A stretch of 64,000 nt of DNA from Microbacteriaceae bacterium PS02332 (GTDB lineage Bacteria; Actinomycetota; Actinomycetes; Actinomycetales; Microbacteriaceae). The translations under genes and the position numbers were made by a program. Of the stretch, positions 50,394 through 59,115 are shown piece by piece. The stretch is taken from assembly GCA_029959645.1 (NCBI GenBank), contig JASCOJ010000002.1, forward strand, positions 1 to 64,000, in the 5' to 3' direction. A model generated the notes under the pieces. That model was not told the DNA's origin. It ran no database searches and saw nothing but the letters and a program-made list of their open reading frames with translations. How positions within the stretch are numbered: the first letter of the stretch is position 1; each line of letters begins with the position of its first letter.

Positions 50394-51673
50394 CGGTCCG
50401 AGCCCTGACCGGTCGCGGCGAGCGCCGCCTCCAGCACGTCCTCCTCGATGATCGGGATGCCGTACTGCCGGGCCTTCCGCGCCTTGCCCGACAGGCTGTC
50501 GACGTCCGCGGCGATGAGCACGGCGGTCTTCTTCGTGACGTTCGGCGCCGACCGGATCCCGAGCCGCGCGAGGTCCGCCTCGATCTCCGGCCGGCTCCGC
50601 CGCATCTCCCCGGTGAGCGTGACGATGCTGCCCTCGCCGAGCTCGACGGCGGCTTCCTCGACGGGCGCCGGCGTCGGCTGGTGCGCTGCGGAGAACGACC
50701 GCGCGCCCATCCGTGCCGGCTGTCGGCTGTGCACCGCGTGCTCGAGCTCGTCGTCGGTCACGCCGAGCAACCGCGCGACCCGCTGGAGCTGGATGTGGTC
50801 CTGGACGGTGAGCACGCCCTCCGCCCACACCGCTTCGACGAGGTCGCCGAAGTACCGGCGGTGCAGCCCGGCGCGGGTCGCGGCGTCCAGGCCGAACTCG
50901 TCCGCGTAGGCAGCGAGCTGCTCGGCGTCGCTCGCCGCGAGCAGGTCCTCGGAAAGTGCTCGGTCGAGGACGGCCGCGTAGAGGGTCGCTTCGACGGTCC
51001 CGTCGACGGCCGGGAGGCGGTCCGTCGCCACGTCCACACGCGTCCGGTCCTGCGCGCCAGCGGAACGGCGGCGCGGGACCCACGGCCGGTCACCGCGCGG
51101 AAGGCCCGGCCAGCGCAGCGCGGTGGCGCGTTCGCCGTACGTCGCCCACCGCGGGTCGGTGCGGTTCGAGTCGATGTAGGCACCGAGGAGGCGCGCGGTC
51201 GCGTGCGCATCGGCGAGTGCCTCGTGCGCGTCCACGAGTTCGATGTCGTACGCACTGCAGCAGTCGGCGAGCTTGCGGCCGGAACCGGGCAGGAACTCCT
51301 GCGCGAGCCGCATCGTGCAGAGCGCCGTGCTCGCCTGCCCGAAGGGCGACCGGTGTCCGAGTCGCTCGAACTCCGCGTGCAGGAACCGAGCCTCGAACGC
51401 TGCGTTGTGCGCGACCACGACCCGGCCCTGGAGGCGGTCCACGAGGTCCCCGGCGACGTCCGCGAAGGTGGGCGCCCCGGCCATGTCCGCACCACGGAGG
51501 CGGTGGATGTGCACCGGCCCGAGGTCACGGCCCGGGTGGACGACGGTCTCGAAGGTCTGCTCGACTTCGCCGTTCGGCGTGACGTGCACGATGCCGATCT
51601 CGATGACCCGGTGCCCGTACGACGGGGCGAGCCCGGTCGTCTCCAGGTCGATGACGGCGTACCCGTTGTGCAT
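50390..51673 (-). CDS. DEDDh exonuclease with C-terminal BRCT domain
   Basis: 427 aa. The N-terminus is a DnaQ-like 3'-5' exonuclease: YAVIDLETTGLAPSYGHRVI (DxE), VAHNAAFEARFLHAEFERLG, and DAHEALADAHATARLL (HxxxxD). A helical linker (about 190-330) is followed by a BRCT domain at the end (GSIVTLTGEMRRSRPEIEAD, KTAVLIAADVDSLSGKARKA). The fusion resembles DNA polymerase III epsilon-like proteins of actinobacteria and suggests a role in DNA repair. GAGGAG precedes the ATG. Stop codon interlocks with that of the SNF2 gene. Confidence 0.88.
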   Translation of the reverse strand: MHNGYAVIDLETTGLAPSYGHRVIEIGIVHVTPNGEVEQTFETVVHPGRDLGPVHIHRLRGADMAGAPTFADVAGDLVDRLQGRVVVAHNAAFEARFLHAEFERLGHRSPFGQASTALCTMRLAQEFLPGSGRKLADCCSAYDIELVDAHEALADAHATARLLGAYIDSNRTDPRWATYGERATALRWPGLPRGDRPWVPRRRSAGAQDRTRVDVATDRLPAVDGTVEATLYAAVLDRALSEDLLAASDAEQLAAYADEFGLDAATRAGLHRRYFGDLVEAVWAEGVLTVQDHIQLQRVARLLGVTDDELEHAVHSRQPARMGARSFSAAHQPTPAPVEEAAVELGEGSIVTLTGEMRRSRPEIEADLARLGIRSAPNVTKKTAVLIAADVDSLSGKARKARQYGIPIIEEDVLEAALAATGQGSDR

Positions 51674-51715
51674 CGCGCACTCCTCCCCAGCGCCGCGGTC
51701 CCGCACGACGTGGAA

Positions 51716-52420
51716 TCATCCTGGCCGTCTCGAGGCGCCCGAGCGACCACCTGTTCGAGGGACCGGCTGTCTCGGCGGTGCGAGGTCGAGCGCCGTCCCG
51801 CACCACGCGGCCAACTCGGGGTCATGTGTGGCCACCACCACCGCGCCTCCAGCGTCCCGGACGAGGTCGAGCCCTGCTCTGACCCGCCCTGCGCTGACGT
51901 CGTCGAGCCACGCGGTCGGTTCGTCGGCGAGGACCAGCCTCGGCCGCTGCACCAGCAGCCGTGCGACCGCCACCCGCTGCTGCTCACCACCGCTGAGCAG
52001 CCCCGCTCGGACCTGTTCCCGGCCGGTGAGTCCGACCGCGTCGAGCGCGGTGCCGATGCGGTCGCCGAGCTCCGCCCGTGTCAGCCCCTGCGGTCGGACG
52101 ACGCGGAGGTTCTGCCGGACCGACCACTCGGGGACCACCGCTTCGTCCTGCGGGATGAACCCCAGGGCGTCCCGCCGCAAGCGCCGCAGCGTCCGGCAGT
52201 CCGCATCGTGCAGATCGATGCCGAGGACACGCACAGTGCCCCGGGTGGGACGTTGCAGCCCGCCGAGGCATCGCAGGAGTGTGGACTTCCCCTGCCCCGA
52301 GACACCTCGGACGGCGACGGCCGATCCGGGTGCGACCGTCAGGTCCACCTGGTCCCAGAGCGTGCGGGTCGGGACGTCGAAGCCGAGCCCTTCGGCACGG
52401 AGCAACGGTTCGCCGCTCAT
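51716..52420 (-). CDS. ABC ATPase of lactococcin-972-type bacteriocin operon
   Basis: 234 aa. Walker A RGVSGQGKSTLLRCLGGLQ, Q-loop GFIPQDEAVVP, signature LLSGGEQQRVAVARLL, Walker B LVLADEPTAWLDD and H-loop THD are all intact. The LolD/MacB-like pattern is what accompanies lactococcin 972 precursors. Its ATG overlaps the stop of the large membrane protein (ATGA). Last gene of the three-gene operon; expected to provide export and/or immunity together with that membrane protein. Confidence 0.88.
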   Translation of the reverse strand: MSGEPLLRAEGLGFDVPTRTLWDQVDLTVAPGSAVAVRGVSGQGKSTLLRCLGGLQRPTRGTVRVLGIDLHDADCRTLRRLRRDALGFIPQDEAVVPEWSVRQNLRVVRPQGLTRAELGDRIGTALDAVGLTGREQVRAGLLSGGEQQRVAVARLLVQRPRLVLADEPTAWLDDVSAGRVRAGLDLVRDAGGAVVVATHDPELAAWCGTALDLAPPRQPVPRTGGRSGASRRPG

Positions 52421-54336
52421 CGTCCACGCCCTCGACCGCATGCGGTGAGCACGAGAACCACGGTCACGAGCACCGCGGACGAGAGCGCTGCGATCGTGCT
52501 CGTGACCGCGGACGCCCCGAGCGACCCTGCGCCCGACCCTCCGGTGACGAGTCGTGCGACACCCGCGGTGCCGGCGGCCGCGACGACCGTGGTCGCCACG
52601 AACCGGCGGTGCAGCGCGACGGGGTGACGTCCGACGAGCGTCCACAGTCTCGCCGGGCGACGCGATCGGAGACGGTGGTCGGCGACGAGCGTGCTGGTGG
52701 CGAACACGACGGCGGCCGCCGCGAGGACGACGGCGGTCGCAGCGGCGCGTCGTTCGTGCCGGATCGCAGCGAGTTCGCCCTCCACGACTGCGCCGACGCG
52801 TCGGACCTGGAGCACGACCCCGTCCAGACCAGCATCGTGGACGGCCCCGATGAGCGCGGAGCGGCCGTCAAAGCGGACTTCACCGTTCGCCACGGCCGTC
52901 CCGATGCGGTTCGGCGCGATGTCGGCCGGATCGGGGACGACCAGGACGGGGATCTCCGGCCACGTCGGTGCTTCCGGTGGGAGCGCTCTGGTCCAGTCGA
53001 TCACTGCCTGGGTGATGTCCGCCGTCGAGGGCACCGCGACGGCGTGCACCGTCAGGGCGTTCCCCGGTTCCGATCGTTCGACCTCCCACCCTGCTTCGAG
53101 ATCGGCTCGGGCGGCGTCGCGCAGGGCGTCGGTCGCCGAGGCGAGGACGGACGGGACGAGCAGAACGGGGTCGCCGCCACTCGCGGCGATGACGGTCCGG
53201 TACTCCTCGAGGGCGACGGTCGCGTCTCCGACCAGCGTGAACTGGTCGACGAAGGACGTCTGGGCCATGCTCGCGCTGCCGGTGGTCAACGGTCCGAGTG
53301 CCAACCGGCCGAGTGCCACGTCTTGGTCGTACTCGGTGAACGTCGTCCCGAGCACCACGTCGTTCCCGTGCGCTGCTTCTGCGACCAACGTCTCCTCGAG
53401 CGAGGCAGCGAGGGCCCGTTGCTGTGCCGTTGCGTCACCGAGGACGACGCAGAGCAGGACGAGCCCGACTCCTGCCGCGGCGACGACGGCGCGTGGCCAT
53501 CGCGGCGTCCGCGCAGTCCCGACACGGGACAGCGTCAGCAGGGTGAACAGGCAGTGTCCGCCGATCACCGTGAGGACGCACGGGATGACGAGGAGAGCAA
53601 CGGCTGCCGCCATGAAGTACCACACCGGCGCTCCCGCGCGCTGCACGACCAGGAACAGGACGATGGCACCGGCAGCGAGCAGGACCGCGGTTGCGGTGAG
53701 GAGCGCGATCGCCCCTGCTTCCTGTGCGATGACCGCTCGACGCGACCACCCCACGGTCGAGCGGAGGCGTTGCCGAGGGGCCCGTCGGACGGACTCCGCG
53801 ACCAGCGCGATCACGGTGCCCAGGGCGATGGCGATCAGCACGGCGGCCGTGGACGGCTGCTCGAGTGCTGCGGCGATCGCTCCGAACGGGTCCGGCGTGA
53901 GGTCGGCGTACTCGTACCCGGCTCGGTCGGCGTCGTGGAGGAAGGCGCGGACGGCAGCGGCAGAACCGTCGACCGCGTAGGTCGTCCGGAGGTCGAGGTC
54001 TCCGCTGTCCCGGACCGGGACGACGGTGGCGGCGCCGAGGAAGACCGGCTCGACCGGCCTGCCCCTGATGGTGAAGGCGGTCCACGAGCCCGGCTTGCCG
54101 TCGCGATCCGGGACGATCGCGGACAGGTCCACATCGGCCTGGTCGGCGAGTCGGCGGAGCGTCGAGGTCTGCTCGTTCGTCGTCAGACCGTAGGGCAGGT
54201 CGGTGATCGCGATGCTGGTCCGCCCGGCGAGCAACCCGAGCGACTCGACGCTGCCCACGACCGACGCGAGGAGCGCGCCGGTGCCGATGGCCACGGCCGC
54301 CACCGCGACGACGGTGGCGGCCGCGAAGGCCCTCAT
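52417..54336 (-). CDS. Bacteriocin-associated integral membrane protein
   Basis: 639 aa with an N-terminal helix, a large extracytoplasmic domain, then a block of helices (STAAVLIAIALGTVIALVAES, AIALLTATAVLLAAGAIVLFL, ALLVIPCVLTVIGG), a second external domain and a C-terminal block (AATAVVLAAAAVVFATSTLV, STIAALSSAVLVTVVLVLT). This repeated design and its place between a lactococcin-972-like precursor and an ABC ATPase match the known bacteriocin-associated membrane protein family. Start ATG 54336 overlaps the precursor stop (ATGA). The ATPase start overlaps its own stop. Confidence 0.82.
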   Translation of the reverse strand: MRAFAAATVVAVAAVAIGTGALLASVVGSVESLGLLAGRTSIAITDLPYGLTTNEQTSTLRRLADQADVDLSAIVPDRDGKPGSWTAFTIRGRPVEPVFLGAATVVPVRDSGDLDLRTTYAVDGSAAAVRAFLHDADRAGYEYADLTPDPFGAIAAALEQPSTAAVLIAIALGTVIALVAESVRRAPRQRLRSTVGWSRRAVIAQEAGAIALLTATAVLLAAGAIVLFLVVQRAGAPVWYFMAAAVALLVIPCVLTVIGGHCLFTLLTLSRVGTARTPRWPRAVVAAAGVGLVLLCVVLGDATAQQRALAASLEETLVAEAAHGNDVVLGTTFTEYDQDVALGRLALGPLTTGSASMAQTSFVDQFTLVGDATVALEEYRTVIAASGGDPVLLVPSVLASATDALRDAARADLEAGWEVERSEPGNALTVHAVAVPSTADITQAVIDWTRALPPEAPTWPEIPVLVVPDPADIAPNRIGTAVANGEVRFDGRSALIGAVHDAGLDGVVLQVRRVGAVVEGELAAIRHERRAAATAVVLAAAAVVFATSTLVADHRLRSRRPARLWTLVGRHPVALHRRFVATTVVAAAGTAGVARLVTGGSGAGSLGASAVTSTIAALSSAVLVTVVLVLTACGRGRGR

Positions 54337-54704
54337 CCGCGCGTGGCCCAGAACGCCTGGTTGCCGGACACTGCCGCGGGACGATGTGCGTTCGCGATCG
54401 CCGTCGGGGGCACCCACGCCGAACGGGTGACGACACCGTGCGACTTCACGGACGCTCGGTGGGTCGACCGCGGGTGTGCGTAGACGGAGTGCACCTCGCC
54501 GCTCCACACGCCGTAGGACCATGTCCCTCCGCCGACGTAGGCCGTCCCGTTGCGTGTGACCGGACCCCGATCAGCGTCGGCGCTCCCTTCCTGCACGGCA
54601 GCAGCGTCACGCGCTCCGGTCGTGGCGGTCGCAGTGGTGCTGCTGAACGCGACCGACAGCAGCGCCAGCACGCTCGCAGCGATGACGACGTTCTTCTTGT
54701 TCAC
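54333..54704 (-). CDS. Lactococcin-972-family bacteriocin precursor
   Basis: 123 aa. Signal peptide: NKKNVVIAASVLALLSVAFS ending near STTATA. The mature part has the family hallmark GGGTWSYGVWSGEVHSVYAH, then PRSTHRASVKSHGVV, SAW and the end SGNQAFWATRG. Lactococcin 972 is exported by Sec and blocks septum formation through lipid II in close relatives (family knowledge). The pro-segment between signal and GGTW is unusually long and acidic. GTG start with GGAAGGAC upstream. First gene of a tightly coupled three-gene operon, about 185 nt divergent from an unrelated ABC exporter. Confidence 0.88.
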   Translation of the reverse strand: MNKKNVVIAASVLALLSVAFSSTTATATTGARDAAAVQEGSADADRGPVTRNGTAYVGGGTWSYGVWSGEVHSVYAHPRSTHRASVKSHGVVTRSAWVPPTAIANAHRPAAVSGNQAFWATRG

Positions 54705-54889
54705 GATGCAGTGTCCTTCCGTCAGGGTGAGGCGGGGACCGCCCGGTCACCACGGTAAGCAGACGAAATGCCACATCGGGAACTCTGCGTATTTCGCTGC
54801 TGGTCGGCGTCGGGCATCCTCCGATCGGAGGACCCACCTCCGCCTCCCCCACCGACCCCGGCGCTGCGTGCCACTGCGAGGCTGATTGC

Positions 54890-55723
54890 ATGCCCAACAG
54901 CCCCGCCATCGAGGTCCGCAACCTCACCAAGCGCTACGCCACCGGCCACACCGCCGTCGCCGACCTCTCCCTCACGATCGACCGCGGCGAGACCGTCGCC
55001 CTCCTCGGGCCGAACGGCGCCGGCAAGTCGACCACGGTCGAGATCCTCGAGGGCTTCCGCTCCCGCACCTCCGGTGAGGTCAACGTCCTCGGCACCGACC
55101 CCGCCCGCCCGACCCGCGAGCACAAGGCCCGCGTCGGCATCGTCCTGCAGACCAGCGCGGAGTCGCCGAACGTGACCGTCGCCGAACAGCTGACGCACTT
55201 CGGCCGGCTCTACCCGCGCAGCCGCAGTGTCGAGGAACTCCTCACCGCGACCGGCCTGGAGGCCCAGCGCAACACCCGGATCAGCCGTCTGTCCGGTGGG
55301 CAGCGCCGCCGCGTCGACGTCGCCCTCGGCGTCATCGGCCGACCGGAGGTCCTCTTCCTCGACGAGCCGACCACGGGCTTCGACCCCGAGGCCCGTCGTC
55401 AGTTCTGGGACCTCGTCGACGGCATCAAGCGCGAGGGCACGACCGTCCTCCTGACCACGCACTACCTCGACGAGGCCGCCCACCTCGCCGACCGCGCGGC
55501 GGTGATCGCGAACGGTCAGCTCAGGGCACTCGCACCGATCGACGAGCTCGGCGGGACGGAGGCGCGGACACCGCGCGTCCGCTGGCGGGACGCCGGCGGA
55601 ACACGGCACGAGGAACGCACGCCGGACCCGGTGGCACGCATCCGCAGCACGACGACGCCGATGCTCGACCTCGAGGTCATCCGCCCGTCCCTCGAGGACG
55701 TCTACCTCGAGATGGTGGCCTGA
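54890..55723 (+). CDS. ABC transporter ATPase, drug-export (DrrA-like) type
   Basis: 277 aa. Walker A LLGPNGAGKSTTVEILEGF, signature RLSGGQRRRVDVALGV, Walker B VLFLDEPTTGFDPEARRQFW and H-loop TTHYLDEAAHLADR identify a DrrA/CcmA-like ATPase. The C-terminal 60 residues (REGT... ALAPIDELGG, EVIRPSLEDVYLEMVA) are usual for this class. First gene of an operon with an ABC-2 permease, a histidine kinase and a response regulator, 3 to -4 nt apart, typical of an inducible exporter for antibiotics or cell-wall peptides. Confidence 0.9.
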   Translation: MPNSPAIEVRNLTKRYATGHTAVADLSLTIDRGETVALLGPNGAGKSTTVEILEGFRSRTSGEVNVLGTDPARPTREHKARVGIVLQTSAESPNVTVAEQLTHFGRLYPRSRSVEELLTATGLEAQRNTRISRLSGGQRRRVDVALGVIGRPEVLFLDEPTTGFDPEARRQFWDLVDGIKREGTTVLLTTHYLDEAAHLADRAAVIANGQLRALAPIDELGGTEARTPRVRWRDAGGTRHEERTPDPVARIRSTTTPMLDLEVIRPSLEDVYLEMVA

Positions 55724-55726
55724 CCG

Positions 55727-56545
55727 ATGACGACTCCGAACCCGAGCCCCGTGTCCCTCGGCACCGCCCGCATCGCCTACGAGGTCCGCTCCTACTTCCG
55801 GGCCCCCGAGTCCGTCTTCTTCACCTTCCTGTTCCCCGTCGTCATGCTCGCGCTCTTCTCGGTCGCCTTCGCGAGCATGCGGGACATCCGGGGAGGGACG
55901 GCGAGCGTCGACTACGCGACGTACTACCTCCCAGGCCTCGTCGCGACGGGCATCCTCCTGTCGGGCACACAGGCCCTCGGCGTCGACATCGCCGGCGAGC
56001 GCAGCGACGGCACGCTGAAGCGTCTCGGCGGCACGCCGCTCCCCGTGATGTCGTACTTCGTCGGCAAGATCGGCATGGTCCTGGTGACCACGCTGGTGCA
56101 GACGGCGATCCTGCTGGCGGTGGCGAGCCTCCTGTTCGGGGTGACGCTCCCGACGGACGCCAGCCGTTGGGGCGTCTTCGCCGGTGTGTTCCTGCTCGGC
56201 ATCGCCACGAGCAGCGTCCTCGGCATCGCAGTGTCCGCCCTCCCCCGCGAGGGCCGCCGTGCCACCGCGACGATCGTCCCGATCGTCCTGGTGCTGCAGT
56301 TCATCTCCGGCGTCTACCTGCCCTTCATGCAGCTCCCCGAGTGGTTGCAGACCGTCGCCGGTGTGTTCCCGCTGCGCTGGATGGCGAGCGGCATGCGTGC
56401 CGTCTTCCTGCCGGACGCGTTCGCGTCCGCCGAGCCGGGAGGCTCGTGGCACCTCGGTCTCGGAGCCCTCGTCATGGCAGCGTGGCTGGTCCTCGGCCTG
56501 GTGGCCTGCCTCCGCACCTTCCGGTGGAACCGCGAGGACGGATGA
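55727..56545 (+). CDS. ABC-2 type permease
   Basis: 272 aa, six transmembrane helices. Characteristic ABC-2 features: SYFRAPESVFFTFLFPVVML at the start, the extracytoplasmic YYLPGLVATGILLSGTQALG, ERSDGTLKRLGGTPLPVMSY (the conserved cytosolic loop) and GVYLPFMQLPEWLQTVAGVF, PLRWMASGMRAVF. Partner of the preceding ATPase; 3-nt gap. Its stop overlaps the kinase start (ATGA). Substrate unknown. Confidence 0.9.
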   Translation: MTTPNPSPVSLGTARIAYEVRSYFRAPESVFFTFLFPVVMLALFSVAFASMRDIRGGTASVDYATYYLPGLVATGILLSGTQALGVDIAGERSDGTLKRLGGTPLPVMSYFVGKIGMVLVTTLVQTAILLAVASLLFGVTLPTDASRWGVFAGVFLLGIATSSVLGIAVSALPREGRRATATIVPIVLVLQFISGVYLPFMQLPEWLQTVAGVFPLRWMASGMRAVFLPDAFASAEPGGSWHLGLGALVMAAWLVLGLVACLRTFRWNREDG

Positions 56546-57858
56546 AGTCCGACCGAGCAACCCCTGTGGACAACTCCCGGCACGACACCGAGGGATGGGA
56601 GGCTGTGGGCATGCGAGCAGACGACGCCACCGCCACGACGTGGGCGCGCAACCGGTGGTTGCACGTCTTCTTCGCGGCCACGATGGTGATGACCATCGTG
56701 ATCGCGGTGGCCGGCTGGTCGCCGTGGGCGACGCGGTGGCCGGCCTTCCTGACGGTCGCGGTGCTCGTCCTGGCCTACGCGACGTACGGACACCGCGGCT
56801 ACGACCAACCGCGTGCCGCCCAGGCATTCGTCCCGCTCCTGCTCGTCGCCGCGGTCGTGCTCCCCGCGGTGACGCCGAGCGCCGCGTTCGTGCAGTGCAT
56901 CCTGTTCCCGCTCGTCTGGACCCAATCACATCGTGTCCGCTCGGGCGTGCTGCTCTCGGTCGCGGTCGGCGTGCTCAGCGGCGTCGGCCTGCAGGTCTCC
57001 GGCGGATCCGACGCCCTGATCGCCACCGTGCTCATCGAAGCGGTCAGCGTCGTGGGCACATGTGCGATCGGGTCGTGGATCACGAGCGTCTCGAAGCTGT
57101 CCGAGGAGCGGCGCCGGCTCGTCGACGAGCTCCGCGTCTCGCAGGCGTCCCTCGCCGAGGCCCACCGCACCGCCGGCGTGACGAGCGAGCGAGAGCGGCT
57201 CGCGCGGGAGATCCATGACACGGTCGCCCAGAACCTCGCGGGCATCGTGATGCTCACCGAGCGGGCCCGGAAAGACCTCGCCGACGACCGGGTGGACGTC
57301 CTCGACGAGCGGCTCACCGTCCTCGAGGAGTCAGCCCGCGCCGCGCTCGAGGAGTCCCGCGTCCTCGTCGCCGCGGGTGCAGCGGGCACCACCCGCGACA
57401 CCCTCGCCGGAGCCCTGCACCGCCTCGGCGAGCGCCACACCCGCGAGACCGGCACACCCGTCGCCGTCGAAGCAGCTGACGTCCCGCTCGAGCGGGACGC
57501 GCAGGTGGTCCTGCTCCGCGTGGCGCAGGAGGCCCTGGCCAACGTCCGCGCACACGCCGGCGCCGCCTCGGTGCAGGTCGGCCTGATCGGTGAACCGCAC
57601 CAGACCGTGCTCCGCATCATCGACGACGGCAACGGGTTCGATTCGACCGCGCAGTCCGCCGGGCGCGGCCTCCGCGGGCTCCGTGAGCGGCTCGCCCTGG
57701 CCGGCGGGACCTGCTCGATCGAGAGCACCCACGGAGGAGGGACGGTCGTGCGGGCGACCCTCCCGGCCGTTCCCGCGTCGCACTCCGACCCCGTCGCGGA
57801 ACAACAGAGCGCCGAACCAGAAGGACGATCCGCCGCCGGGGTCGTGGTGTCGCGGTGA
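56542..57858 (+). CDS. Sensor histidine kinase (NarL-family partner)
   Basis: 438 aa. Five to six N-terminal helices (WLHVFFAATMVMTIVIAVAG, AFVPLLLVAAVVLPAVTP and others) form an intramembrane sensor. The HisKA_3 phosphoacceptor is ERERLAREIHDTVAQNLAGI with the His near residue 225. The ATPase lobe has LLRVAQEALANVRAHAGA (N box), DDGNGFD and GRGLRGLRERLALAGG (G boxes). ATG 56542 overlaps the permease stop; ATG 56611 is an alternative. Senses probably the substrate or damage handled by the exporter. Confidence 0.88.
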   Translation: MKSDRATPVDNSRHDTEGWEAVGMRADDATATTWARNRWLHVFFAATMVMTIVIAVAGWSPWATRWPAFLTVAVLVLAYATYGHRGYDQPRAAQAFVPLLLVAAVVLPAVTPSAAFVQCILFPLVWTQSHRVRSGVLLSVAVGVLSGVGLQVSGGSDALIATVLIEAVSVVGTCAIGSWITSVSKLSEERRRLVDELRVSQASLAEAHRTAGVTSERERLAREIHDTVAQNLAGIVMLTERARKDLADDRVDVLDERLTVLEESARAALEESRVLVAAGAAGTTRDTLAGALHRLGERHTRETGTPVAVEAADVPLERDAQVVLLRVAQEALANVRAHAGAASVQVGLIGEPHQTVLRIIDDGNGFDSTAQSAGRGLRGLRERLALAGGTCSIESTHGGGTVVRATLPAVPASHSDPVAEQQSAEPEGRSAAGVVVSR

Positions 57859-58481
57859 TCCGGGCCATCGTCGCGGACGACCACCCCATCGTCCGGTCCG
57901 GGATCGTCGCGCTGCTCCAGGCGGCGGACGACATCGACGTCGTCGGGCAGGTCGCCGACGGGGCTGCAGCGGTGTCCCTCGCACTCGCCGAGCGCCCCGA
58001 CGTCGTCCTGATGGACCTCCGGATGCCCGTACTGGACGGCGACGCGGCCACCGCCGAGATCCTCGCGGCCGCCCCCGACGTGCGGGTGCTGATCCTCACG
58101 ACCTACGAGTCCGACGACCAGATCCTCGCCGCCATCGAGGCCGGCGCCACCGGCTACCTCCTCAAGGCCGCGCCCGAATCGGAGATCCTCGCGGGTGTCC
58201 GTGCGACCGCCCGCGGCGAGACGGCCCTCGCACCGTCGGCCGCTGCCGCACTGGTCCGGCGGACGGTCGGCACGAAACCGACCGGCCCGTCCCTGACGCC
58301 GCGCGAACTCGAGGTCCTCCGGCTCGTCGCGCAGGGCAACAGCAATCCGGCGATCGGCCGCGTCCTGTTCCTCAGCGAGACCACCGTGAAGACGCACCTC
58401 GGCCACGTCTTCGAGAAGCTCGGCGTCAACGACCGAACCCGTGCGGTGACCCGCGCGATGGAGCTCGGCCTCCTCCCCTGA
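57855..58481 (+). CDS. Response regulator, NarL/LuxR family
   Basis: 208 aa. Receiver: RAIVADDHPIVRSGIVALLQ (acidic pocket), VVLMDLRMPVLDGDAA with the phosphoacceptor Asp near 54, TTYESDDQI and LLKAA (Lys). Output: LTPRELEVLRLVAQGNSNPA, then TTVKTHLGHVFEKLGVNDRT. GTG overlaps the kinase stop (GTGA). Likely activates its own operon, as is usual for such exporters. Confidence 0.92.
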   Translation: MIRAIVADDHPIVRSGIVALLQAADDIDVVGQVADGAAAVSLALAERPDVVLMDLRMPVLDGDAATAEILAAAPDVRVLILTTYESDDQILAAIEAGATGYLLKAAPESEILAGVRATARGETALAPSAAAALVRRTVGTKPTGPSLTPRELEVLRLVAQGNSNPAIGRVLFLSETTVKTHLGHVFEKLGVNDRTRAVTRAMELGLLP

Positions 58482-58526
58482 CCTCGTGCGATCAGGGCTC
58501 CGGAGTCGCGACCAGTCGTCGCGCTC

Positions 58527-58790
58527 TCACGCGTACCGCGCCGCTCGCGCAAGCGCCGTCAGGTGGTCCCGCACCTCGCTCGGGAGCGCTGCCCGTGTAC
58601 CCGACGGAGACGAGGCGCTCGGGACTCGGTAGGTGTCGACGATGTACGCCGCGTGTTCGAGGACGTGCGCCGCGAGCGCCCCCACATCGACCATGCCGTC
58701 GACCATCACGAACTCCGGTCCGTGCTCCGGGTCCGGAACGGCACTGGCGTGTTCCTGCAGCTCGCTGACGAGGACTTCGATCAGGTCCAT
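58527..58790 (-). CDS. Small hypothetical protein (87 aa)
   Basis: Unrecognised, mostly helical: MDLIEVLVSELQEHASAVPD, an acidic/hydrophobic middle (VDVGALAAHVLEHAAYIVDT) and the end LPSEVRDHLTALARAARYA. CAGGAGG is 9 nt before the ATG, a strong ribosome binding site, which supports it being real. The frame upstream of this ATG is Arg/Ser-rich and lies over intergenic DNA. Followed on the same strand side by nothing; convergent with the response regulator. Confidence 0.6.
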   Translation of the reverse strand: MDLIEVLVSELQEHASAVPDPEHGPEFVMVDGMVDVGALAAHVLEHAAYIVDTYRVPSASSPSGTRAALPSEVRDHLTALARAARYA

Positions 58791-58851
58791 GGGGAGCGCC
58801 TCCTGCTCGTGGTGGTTGGTTCGTGGGCTCGGCGTCCCGGATGACGAAGCG

Positions 58852-59070
58852 TCAGTCCGGGATCGGCACGAACCGCGGTCCCTCGTACCCGTTCCGCGAC
58901 ACATGCGCCGTGAAGTCCGCCAGCGACCGCACCCAGTGCCCCCGCTCCCCGTACAGCGCCTGGTACACGACCAACGGCTCCTCGGTCTCGACGTCCTTCG
59001 CCACGAGCACGACCTCGTACTCCCCGCCCTTGAAGTGGCGGTACCGGCCGGGCGTGACGTCGCTGCTCAT
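58852..59070 (-). CDS. DUF1653 protein
   Basis: 72 aa. The sequence GRYRHFKGGEYEVVLVAKDV, then EEPLVVYQALYGERGHWVRS and the C-terminal F-x-x-x-V (FTAHVSRNGYEGPRFVPI) match the DUF1653 family, a single small beta-barrel domain of unknown role that occurs alone or as tail of other proteins. ATG 59070 has TAGCAT 6 nt upstream on this strand, so it appears leaderless. Divergent from the UvrA-like gene, 45 nt apart. Confidence 0.85.
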   Translation of the reverse strand: MSSDVTPGRYRHFKGGEYEVVLVAKDVETEEPLVVYQALYGERGHWVRSLADFTAHVSRNGYEGPRFVPIPD

Positions 59071-59102
59071 GCCCCGATGCTACGGCGACGGCCGAACCCG
59101 CC

Positions 59103-59108
59103 TACGCT
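59103..59108 (+). promoter_or_regulatory. -10 box TACGCT of the uvrA-like gene
   Basis: TACGCT is 7 nt before ATG 59116. The minus-strand TAGCAT (59077-59082) serves the divergent DUF1653 gene 20 bp away. Confidence 0.45.
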
Positions 59109-59115
59109 CGAACAG

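Noticed and set aside
49391-52627. 1078-codon plus-strand frame opposite the exonuclease and ABC genes
   Set aside because: A shadow frame of high-GC coding DNA: Arg/Pro/Asp-rich with no motif, while the other frame and strand encode complete SNF2, exonuclease and ABC proteins.
52279-54483. 734-codon plus-strand frame opposite the bacteriocin membrane protein
   Set aside because: Low-complexity Arg/Gly/Asp translation; the minus strand encodes a coherent membrane protein with overlapping neighbours.
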